Positions 5,981 to 10,532 of a stretch of DNA of 10,532 nucleotides are shown here, in pieces. Under the pieces are notes generated by a model. The model was not told the DNA's origin, did no database searches, and was given only the letters and a program-made list of their open reading frames with translations. Source of the DNA: Thermaceae bacterium (lineage in GTDB: Bacteria; Deinococcota; Deinococci; Deinococcales; Marinithermaceae). The stretch spans positions 1 through 10,532 of the forward strand of contig WFXV01000059.1 in NCBI GenBank assembly GCA_015490435.1. Direction: 5' to 3'. Every line of letters starts with the position of its first letter. Within the stretch, counting starts at the first letter, position 1. A program made the translations under genes and the position numbers.

Positions 5981-5986
5981 TAAAGT
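5981..5986 (+). promoter_or_regulatory. Putative -10 box for the radical SAM gene
   Basis: TAAAGT lies 9 bases before the GTG at 5996. TAGGCA at 5958-5963, spaced by 17 bases and overlapping the upstream stop codon, matches the -35 consensus at four of six positions. Transcription would start at about 5993, giving an almost leaderless message. Confidence 0.45.
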
Positions 5987-5995
5987 AGAGGCTTA

Positions 5996-7477
5996 GTGGA
6001 GCTTTCTGAGCTGATTCGCGCGCGCCGCGCCCGGGAAAGGGGGGCGATTTTAAAGGACGCCCCCATCCGGGTGACCCTCGCCTATCCCAACACCTACAAG
6101 GTGGGGATGGCCTCGCTCGGCTTCCAGGTGGCCTACAAGCTGATGAACGCCGAGCCCGACGCGGTCGCCGAGCGGGTGTTCTTGGAGGAGCTTCCCGGCG
6201 AGCTCATCACCTACGAGTCCGGGCGGCGCGCGGGTGAGGCCGAGATCTTCGCGGTCTCGATCGCCTACGAGCTCGACCTCACCAACCTCGCGCGGCTCCT
6301 CGTGCGGAGCCGGATCGAGCCGCTCCGGGAAAAGCGAGACGAGCGCGACCCCCTGGTCATCGTCGGGGGACCGCTCACCTCCTCCAACCCCTGGCCGCTT
6401 GCCCCCTTCGCCGACGTAATCCTGATCGGCGACGGCGAGGAGACGATCCCCGCGCTCTTCGAGGCCTACCGGAACGCGGGGAGCAAGACCGAGTTCTTGG
6501 ACCTCATCGAGGGACTCCCCGGGGTCTTCTTGCCCGACCGCATGACGCGCGAGCCCCACTTCGCCACCGCCCGCCCGGAGACCCTTCCGGCGGCGGCGCA
6601 GTTCGTGACCCCGGACGCCGAGTTCCCGAACACCTTCCTGATCGAAGTCGAGCGGGGCTGTCCCCGGCCCTGCACCTTCTGCCTGGCCCGGGTGATGTAC
6701 GGGCCGACCCGGAACGTGCCCCTGGAGCGGGTGCTCGCGGCCATCCCCGAGGACGTGCCCAAGGTGGGGCTGATCGGCGCCGCCCTCACCGACTACCCCT
6801 GGATCAAGGAGCTCTCCCGGGCGCTCGTCGAACGCGGCCAAGAGTTCAGCTACTCCTCGATCCGCGCCGACCGGGTGGACCTCGAGCTCGCCGAGCTGAT
6901 GCGCGCCGGCGGCATGAAGAGCTTCACCTTCGCCGCCGACGGCCCGAGCCAGCGCCTCCGCGACCTTTTGAAGAAGCAGATCACCACCGAGGACCTCCTG
7001 CGCACCGCCAAAATCGCCCGGGAGGCGGGCTTTCGCCGCTTCAAGCTCTACCAGATGATCGGGCTGCCCACCGAGACCGAGGCCGACCTCGAGGAGATGG
7101 TGGAGCTCACCGTGGAGCTCAGCCAGTACGCCCGGCTCGCCCTCACCGTGAGCCCCTTCGTGCCCAAGCGCCACACCCCCCACTTCGCCGACCGCTTCGC
7201 CGGGGTGAAGACGATCGAGAAAAGGCTCAAGTTCATCGCCAAAAAGCTCGGCCGGCACCGGGCCCGGGTCGAGCTCCGCTCGGTGAGCGCCCGCTGGGCC
7301 TGGGTGGAGGCGGTGATCGCCCGGGGCGGGCCGGAGGTGGGGCTCGCCGCCCTGCGGCTCGTCGAGCGGGAGAACTACGCCCGCTGGCGGGAGGCGCTCT
7401 CCGCCGTGGGCTGGAACGACCCGCTCAACCAACCGGAGCCGGCGGCGCCCGCGCCCCGGGTCACCGTCGCCCTCTGA
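5996..7477 (+). CDS. Radical SAM protein with B12-binding-like N-terminal domain, substrate unknown
   Basis: A 493-residue protein. Residues ~24-170 look like the Rossmann-like B12-binding domain fused to many radical SAM enzymes (RVTLAYPNTYKVGMASLGFQ; VIVGGPLTSSNPWPLAPFAD; ILIGDGEETIPALFEAY). There is no DxHxxG, so any cobalamin would bind without that His ligand, or not at all. The radical SAM core starts at ERGCPRPCTFCLA with Cys222, Cys226 and Cys229 (CxxxCxxC) for the 4Fe-4S cluster that cleaves S-adenosylmethionine. Later core strands include KSFTFAADGPSQRLRDLLKK and FKLYQMIGLPTETEADLEE. It resembles the broad group annotated as B12-binding domain-containing radical SAM protein; its reaction is not known. 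The start GTG at 5996 lies 9 bases after a TAAAGT box, so the mRNA may be nearly leaderless, although AGAGG at 5986-5990 could also serve. The YmdB-like gene follows after 28 bases. Confidence 0.85.
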   Translation: MELSELIRARRARERGAILKDAPIRVTLAYPNTYKVGMASLGFQVAYKLMNAEPDAVAERVFLEELPGELITYESGRRAGEAEIFAVSIAYELDLTNLARLLVRSRIEPLREKRDERDPLVIVGGPLTSSNPWPLAPFADVILIGDGEETIPALFEAYRNAGSKTEFLDLIEGLPGVFLPDRMTREPHFATARPETLPAAAQFVTPDAEFPNTFLIEVERGCPRPCTFCLARVMYGPTRNVPLERVLAAIPEDVPKVGLIGAALTDYPWIKELSRALVERGQEFSYSSIRADRVDLELAELMRAGGMKSFTFAADGPSQRLRDLLKKQITTEDLLRTAKIAREAGFRRFKLYQMIGLPTETEADLEEMVELTVELSQYARLALTVSPFVPKRHTPHFADRFAGVKTIEKRLKFIAKKLGRHRARVELRSVSARWAWVEAVIARGGPEVGLAALRLVERENYARWREALSAVGWNDPLNQPEPAAPAPRVTVAL

Positions 7478-7493
7478 GCTTGTGAAACTTGCT

Positions 7494-7499
7494 TACAAT
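7494..7499 (+). promoter_or_regulatory. Leaderless-type -10 box for ymdB
   Basis: TACAAT ends 6 bases before ATG 7506, the spacing expected when transcription starts at the start codon itself. No Shine-Dalgarno stands in front of that ATG. No good -35 is visible. This site supports ATG 7506 over the upstream GTG 7482. Confidence 0.5.
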
Positions 7500-7505
7500 G
7501 CGGAC

Positions 7506-8267
7506 ATGCGTCTTCTCTTCATCGGCGACGTCACCGCCGATCCGGGCCTTCGGGCGGTCCGGCTGCATCTTCCCGACATTCGCGACCAATACCACCTGGT
7601 GATCGCCAACGCCGAAAACGCCTCTGGCGGCAAGGGGCTCACCAAGAAGCACTACCGGATGCTCCGGGACGCGGGGGTGGACGCGATCACCCTGGGAAAC
7701 CACGCCTTCGACAAGAAGGAGATCCTCGAGTTCATCGAGACCGAGCCCATCCTCCGGGCGGCCAACTACCCGCCGGGGGCGCCGGGGAAGGACCGGCTGG
7801 TGCTCGAGGCGGGTGGGGAGCGGCTCCTCGTCTTCCAGCTCATGGGGCGGGTCTTCCTCGAGCCCAACCTCGACTCGCCTTTTCAGGTGGCGGACCGGAT
7901 CCTGGCAAGCTGCGAAGCGGAAAACCGACTGGTGGACGTCCACGCCGAGGTCACCAGCGAGAAGTACGCGCTCTTTCGCTACCTCGACGGCCGGGTGAGC
8001 GCGCTGCTCGGCACCCACACCCACGTCCCCACCGCCGACGCCCAGATCAGCGAGCGGGGCACCGCGTTCCTCACCGACGTGGGGATGACCGGGACCTACG
8101 ACTCGATCATCGGCGGGGAGACCGAGAGCTTCCTCGCCCGCTTCCTCACCGCCCTGCCCCAGCCCTTCCGGGCGGCCAAGGGGCGGGCGAGCCTCCTCGC
8201 AGTGGAGCTCGAGCTCGAGGGCGGCCGCGCCCGGCAGATCCGCCCCTATCGCTGGGACGAGCCCTAG
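7506..8267 (+). CDS. ymdB: YmdB-family metallophosphoesterase (TIGR00282 type)
   Basis: A 253-residue dinuclear metallophosphoesterase. Family landmarks are GDVTADPG (Asp8), NAENASGGKGLT (Glu37, Asn38), LGNHAFDKKEI (Asn65, His66), LMGRVFLEPNLDSPF, VDVHAEVTSEK (His146), LGTHTHVPTAD (His171, His173) and TDVGMTGTYDSIIG. These cover the expected metal ligands. Bacillus YmdB hydrolyses cyclic nucleotides in vitro and affects biofilm gene expression and RNase Y-dependent RNA levels; a Deinococcus homologue has been crystallised. The start is ATG 7506, giving MRLLFIGDV, which fits the family N-terminus. A GTG at 7482 would add eight residues but would place a good -10 box (TACAAT, 7494-7499) inside the gene. 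The message is probably leaderless. The next phosphoesterase gene follows after 19 bases. Confidence 0.9.
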   Translation: MRLLFIGDVTADPGLRAVRLHLPDIRDQYHLVIANAENASGGKGLTKKHYRMLRDAGVDAITLGNHAFDKKEILEFIETEPILRAANYPPGAPGKDRLVLEAGGERLLVFQLMGRVFLEPNLDSPFQVADRILASCEAENRLVDVHAEVTSEKYALFRYLDGRVSALLGTHTHVPTADAQISERGTAFLTDVGMTGTYDSIIGGETESFLARFLTALPQPFRAAKGRASLLAVELELEGGRARQIRPYRWDEP

Positions 8268-8271
8268 CGGG

Positions 8272-8277
8272 TAGAAT
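8272..8277 (+). promoter_or_regulatory. Leaderless-type -10 box for the CpdA-like gene
   Basis: TAGAAT ends 9 bases before ATG 8287, with no Shine-Dalgarno between. The predicted start of transcription falls within about three bases of the ATG. The -35 region is poor. It would give the phosphodiesterase-NYN pair its own promoter inside the run. Confidence 0.45.
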
Positions 8278-8286
8278 GGCCTACGC

Positions 8287-9042
8287 ATGCCGCGGGTCTA
8301 CCACGTCTCCGACATCCACGTGGGCTCGAGCCACTTCGTGCCCGAGCTCTTCGAGCGGCTGATCCAGGAGATCAACGCGGAACGCCCCGACCTCGTCGTC
8401 CTCGCCGGGGACCTCACCGACAAGGGGCTCGGTTACCAGTACGCCGAGGCCAAGGCCTGGATCGATCGGATCGAGGCCCCGATCCTGGTCACCCCGGGCA
8501 ACCACGACTCGCGGAACGTGGGCTACGTCCACTTCGAGGAGCTTTTCGGCCCCCGCTACCGCACCCTAAGGCTCCCCGGGGTCTACTTCGTCGCCGCGGA
8601 CTCCTCCGAGCCCGACCTCGACGAGGGCCGGATCGGGCGTACCATCTACCCCTGGCTCGAGGAGGCACTCGCCCACGCTGACGAGGGCGCGCTCAAGGTC
8701 TTCGTCACCCACCACCACCTGCTCCCGGTGCCGGGGGCCGGGCGGGAGCGGAACATCCTGCAGGACGCCGGGGACCTCCTCAAGCTCCTCGTGAACCACG
8801 GGGTGGACCTGGTGCTCACCGGCCACAAGCACGTCCCCTGGGTTTGGCGGTTCGAGGGGATGCTGATCGTGAACGCGGGCACCGCCACCACCAACCGGGT
8901 GCGCGGCAAGGGGCTGCCGAGCTACGCGGTGCTCGAGCTCGAGCCCGCCCGCATCACCGTCCGCCAGCGCTACTACGGCGAACGCCCCGAGGACGTCTTC
9001 GTCCACGTGCCCCGCCTCGCCCGGGAGGTGATGCACCCGTGA
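8287..9042 (+). CDS. Calcineurin-like metallophosphoesterase (CpdA/Icc-type cyclic-nucleotide phosphodiesterase fold)
   Basis: A 251-residue class III phosphodiesterase-fold protein. The metal-binding series is complete: SDIH (Asp9, His11), AGDLTD (Asp42), PGNHD (Asn72, His73), VTHHH and finally LTGHKHVP, followed by the usual INAGTAT-like strand. In CpdA relatives such proteins hydrolyse 3',5'-cAMP or other phosphodiesters; substrate cannot be read from the sequence. It is a different family from the YmdB-like gene just upstream, so the pair is not a tandem duplication. The start ATG 8287 lies 9 bases after a TAGAAT box, which points to a very short or absent leader and possible expression apart from ymdB. 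The stop TGA (9040-9042) overlaps the GTG start of the NYN-domain gene by four bases. Confidence 0.85.
   Translation: MPRVYHVSDIHVGSSHFVPELFERLIQEINAERPDLVVLAGDLTDKGLGYQYAEAKAWIDRIEAPILVTPGNHDSRNVGYVHFEELFGPRYRTLRLPGVYFVAADSSEPDLDEGRIGRTIYPWLEEALAHADEGALKVFVTHHHLLPVPGAGRERNILQDAGDLLKLLVNHGVDLVLTGHKHVPWVWRFEGMLIVNAGTATTNRVRGKGLPSYAVLELEPARITVRQRYYGERPEDVFVHVPRLAREVMHP
9024..9031 (+). promoter_or_regulatory. Ribosome binding site that sets the NYN-domain start
   Basis: A purine-rich GGGAGGTG inside the end of the phosphodiesterase gene, about 8 bases before GTG 9039. It supports the overlapping GTGA start over any start further upstream in the same open frame. Confidence 0.6.
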
Positions 9043-9584
9043 ACTGTCGCGCCCTGCCCCGGGTCGGGCTCTTCGTCGACACCCAGAACCTCTACCACTC
9101 CGCCAAGGAGAACTACGGCGCCAACATCAACTTCGAAAGCCTCCTCAAGTTCGCCACCGAGGGCCGAGAGCTGGTCCACGCCATCGCCTACGTGGTCGAG
9201 CGCGAGGGGGACACCTCCGCCTGGCCCTTCATCTACAAGCTCTCGACGATCGGCTACCGCGTCCGCCGGATGACCCTCCAGGTCCACCACACCACCGACG
9301 ACGGCAAGCCGATCTACGAGGGGAACTGGGACATGGGGATCGCCGCCGACATGGTGCGGCTGATGGACCACCTCGACGTGGTCGTGCTCGGAAGCGGCGA
9401 CGGCGACTTCGTGGACATCCTCGAGGTGCTCATGGACCGGGGGATCCGGGTCGAGGTGGTGGCCTTCCGCGAGACCACGGCGCAAAAGCTCATCGACGCG
9501 GTGGACCGCTTCACCCCCCTGCCCGACATCCCGAACCCCTTCATGCCGCAAAAGGAGAAAAACGGCACCGCCCCCGAGCGCTGA
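9039..9584 (+). CDS. NYN-domain protein (LabA/DUF88 family), putative RNase
   Basis: A 181-residue PIN-like NYN domain. Conserved acidic residues expected to bind the catalytic metal are visible: LFVDTQNLY (Asp14, with Asn17), NWDMGIAADM (Asp98, Asp104) and VLGSGDGDF (Ser119, Asp121, Asp123). The family includes LabA-like proteins and metal-dependent RNases, so an RNase role is likely but unproven. The C-terminal tail (about 165-181) is Lys/Pro-rich and looks disordered. The start is GTG 9039, overlapping the phosphodiesterase stop as GTGA, with GGGAGGTG at 9024-9031 as ribosome binding site. The frame stays open back to 8844, but the upstream part is a shadow of the phosphodiesterase gene. 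Coupling implies the two proteins are made together. Alternating C- and G-runs follow the stop. Confidence 0.85.
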   Translation: MNCRALPRVGLFVDTQNLYHSAKENYGANINFESLLKFATEGRELVHAIAYVVEREGDTSAWPFIYKLSTIGYRVRRMTLQVHHTTDDGKPIYEGNWDMGIAADMVRLMDHLDVVVLGSGDGDFVDILEVLMDRGIRVEVVAFRETTAQKLIDAVDRFTPLPDIPNPFMPQKEKNGTAPER

Positions 9585-9608
9585 CCCCCAAAAGGGGGTT
9601 TACCCCCC
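9584..9608 (+). other. Two mutually exclusive C/G-run hairpins after the NYN-domain gene
   Basis: A C5 run (9585-9589), AAAA, a G5 run (9594-9598), TTTA and a C6 run (9603-9608) follow the stop at once. The G run can pair with either the left or the right C run, each with a four-base loop. The left pairing (ACCCCC with GGGGGT) is followed only by TT, so it is a poor intrinsic terminator. It may mark the 3' end of the run or act in the leader region of the lipoprotein transcript. Confidence 0.4.
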
Positions 9609-9623
9609 GTTAACCCAGGCCCG

Positions 9624-9629
9624 TAGGCT
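9624..9629 (+). promoter_or_regulatory. Possible -10 box for the lipoprotein gene
   Basis: TAGGCT fits TANNNT and would start transcription near 9636, just before the AGGAGGT ribosome binding site. No -35 of quality is seen. The alternative is read-through from the NYN gene. Confidence 0.3.
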
Positions 9630-9636
9630 GAGGAGC

Positions 9637-9643
9637 AGGAGGT
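9637..9643 (+). promoter_or_regulatory. Ribosome binding site that sets the lipoprotein start
   Basis: AGGAGGT with a 7-base spacer to ATG 9651. It overlaps the GTG at 9642, which rules that codon out as the start. Confidence 0.7.
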
Positions 9644-9650
9644 GCCCTTG

Positions 9651-10244
9651 ATGAAACGGTTCCTGCTCCTCGCCGCCCTCACCCTTGCCGCCACAGCCTG
9701 CGGCCCGCTCCCGGTCACGGTGGACCTACTGCCCCCGCTCCGAGACGCGGGGCTCGACCAACAGACCTTCAACCAGAGCCTGGACGTTCCCCCCAACACC
9801 GACCTCAGCACGATCGGGAATCTCACCCTGAACCTTCCGAGCGACGACGGCCTCAGCGTCGAGTTTCCCGCGCCCAACCTGCCGGCGAGCCCGGCGAGCC
9901 TGGTGCTCGACTTCAAGGTCCGGGTGGACTACGCGTTCGACTGCGTGAGCGGGCTCGGGGGCACCCTCCGGGCCACCGGCTACCTGGCGGCTGAGCCTCC
10001 ACCCTGGGACGCGCCGCTTAATGGCCTCGCCACCGAGATCACGCTCGAGCCCTCGGGCGGCTTCGTCCTCGAAGGCCGCGCCGAGCTCGACCGGAACCAG
10101 ATCAACGCGATCCTCTCGGGCCAGGCCACCCTGGGCGTTCAGATCGAGCTCGAAGGGCTCACCGGCCAGACCGAAAACTGCACCCCGTCGGTTTCGGGAA
10201 GCTACGAGATCGAGCGCGCGGTGATCGAAGCGCGCTTCCTCTAA
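9651..10244 (+). CDS. Predicted lipoprotein, no recognised family
   Basis: A 197-residue protein with a clear lipoprotein signal: MKR, a hydrophobic stretch (4-14), then ATAC with Cys17 as the lipid-modified residue. Gly follows that Cys, so there is no Asp retention signal in the E. coli sense. The mature part is predicted beta-rich (alternating hydrophobic patterns such as LVLDFKVRVDYAF and TLGVQIELEGL), with low Lys content and a Pro-rich linker near 73-81. Two further cysteines, Cys98 and Cys177, could form a disulfide outside the cytoplasm. I do not recognise a family. The ATG at 9651 has AGGAGGT at 9637-9643, seven bases upstream; a GTG at 9642 would overlap that site and add three residues before the signal peptide. 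A strong hairpin follows the stop at 10264-10290. Confidence 0.8.
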   Translation: MKRFLLLAALTLAATACGPLPVTVDLLPPLRDAGLDQQTFNQSLDVPPNTDLSTIGNLTLNLPSDDGLSVEFPAPNLPASPASLVLDFKVRVDYAFDCVSGLGGTLRATGYLAAEPPPWDAPLNGLATEITLEPSGGFVLEGRAELDRNQINAILSGQATLGVQIELEGLTGQTENCTPSVSGSYEIERAVIEARFL

Positions 10245-10263
10245 CCGCCCCACCTCCCGGGCT

Positions 10264-10290
10264 CCAGGGGGCGGCCGGGCCGCCCCCTGG
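10264..10290 (+). terminator. Strong intrinsic terminator after the lipoprotein gene
   Basis: A perfect 11-base-pair stem (10264-10274 with 10280-10290) with a 5-base loop, followed by TCTTTT (10293-10298). It begins 20 bases after the lipoprotein stop. The T-run overlaps the stop codon of the convergent CoA-ligase gene. On the minus strand the hairpin has no T-run, so it is less likely to stop transcription from that side. Confidence 0.75.
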
Positions 10291-10296
10291 GGTCTT

Positions 10297-10532
10297 TTAG
10301 CGGCGGTCCAGGAGCAAGCCCTCGGGGAGCTCGGCGCGCGCCTCGACTCGGTCGGGCCGGATACCGGTGCGGGCCCGCACCGCCTCCGCCACCCCCTCGG
10401 GCACCGCCTCGGCCACCACCTCGAGCACGAACGCGTCGGTCCCCGAGGCCTTCTTCTCCACCACCACCCGGTAGCGCTCGATCCCGAAGGCGCGGAGCAC
10501 GCTTCCAAGCTCCGAGGGGTAGAGCTTCACCC
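10297..10532 (-). CDS. Phenylacetate-CoA ligase-like (PaaK-type) C-terminal fragment, cut by window edge
   Basis: The reading frame enters from beyond base 10532 and ends at the TAA at 10297-10299, leaving about 78 residues. The fragment begins GVKLYPSELGSVL, then RYRVVVEKKASGTDAFVLEVVAEAV, and ends LPEGLLLDRR. This is the pattern of the C-terminal AMP-binding-C domain of PaaK-type CoA ligases (x-K-x-(F/Y)-P-S-x-(I/L), a beta strand with G-x-D, and a terminal D-R-R). Such enzymes activate aryl or acyl acids with ATP and CoA. The GTG at 10528-10530 is an internal Val codon, not a start. The adenylation core is outside the window, so substrate cannot be judged. It converges with the lipoprotein gene, and the shared hairpin lies 7-33 bases beyond its stop. 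Confidence 0.6.
   Translation of the reverse strand, partial: VKLYPSELGSVLRAFGIERYRVVVEKKASGTDAFVLEVVAEAVPEGVAEAVRARTGIRPDRVEARAELPEGLLLDRR

Noticed and set aside
6050..7432. A 460-codon minus-strand frame opposite the radical SAM gene
   Set aside because: Same kind of high-GC antisense shadow; composition is dominated by His, Gly, Glu, Val and Leu, and it lies wholly inside a well-supported gene.
7461..8288. A 275-codon minus-strand frame opposite the YmdB-like gene
   Set aside because: Antisense shadow of a gene whose metal-binding motifs are complete.
8203..8944. Repeated CTCGAG/GAGCTC palindromes, for example near 8206-8219 and 8932-8942
   Set aside because: They are common throughout the window and follow from Glu-Leu codons (GAG, CTC) in a high-GC genome; no spacing pattern suggests a binding array.
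8844..9038. Upstream extension of the NYN-domain frame
   Set aside because: It overlaps the phosphodiesterase gene in another frame, is Arg/His/Pro-rich, and GTG 9039 has a good ribosome binding site and the family N-terminus.

Overview
The window looks like a piece of a high-GC, gene-dense bacterial chromosome of the Deinococcus-Thermus type, probably a Thermaceae member such as an Oceanithermus/Marinithermus/Meiothermus-like organism. That guess rests on the strong G/C bias at third codon positions, on gaps mostly under 90 bases, and on several genes whose start codon lies 6-9 bases after a TANNNT -10 box, as in the leaderless transcripts common in that phylum. No tRNA, rRNA, CRISPR array, insertion sequence or phage gene was seen, and no gap exceeds 90 bases.

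Layout. (1) 1-1052 (+): 3' end of a DEAD/DEAH helicase with a DUF1998 zinc-cysteine tail (MrfA/YprA type). (2) 5660-1086 (-): a co-directional run of recO, a two-subunit B12-dependent acyl-CoA mutase (large then small subunit), a peroxidase-related AhpD-fold protein, a PlsY-family acyltransferase and a UPF0316 membrane protein. The last four genes overlap or are tightly packed. (3) 5715-9584 (+): a two-helix membrane protein, a radical SAM protein with a B12-binding-like N-terminus, a YmdB-family metallophosphoesterase, a CpdA-like metallophosphoesterase and a NYN/PIN-fold putative RNase. The last two overlap by 4 bases. (4) 9651-10244 (+): an orphan lipoprotein ending at a strong hairpin terminator. 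(5) 10532-10297 (-): the C-terminus of a phenylacetate-CoA-ligase-like protein, running off the window edge.

Most notable points. The mutase would be auto-annotated as methylmalonyl-CoA mutase, but it carries Phe79 and Gln197 where methylmalonyl-CoA mutase has Tyr89 and Arg207. That pair is the isobutyryl-CoA mutase signature, and the subunit sizes (558 + 138 aa) also fit IcmA/IcmB. Between the two subunit genes lie two inverted arrays of four degenerate heptamers, one of which is also a strong G-quadruplex motif. The downstream PlsY homologue is truncated in its third motif, with Asp in place of the catalytic Asn. The RecO homologue has no cysteine, so the zinc finger known from Deinococcus RecO is absent. 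The plus-strand run pairs two phosphodiesterase-fold proteins with a putative RNase, which suggests, but does not prove, a role in RNA or cyclic-nucleotide turnover.
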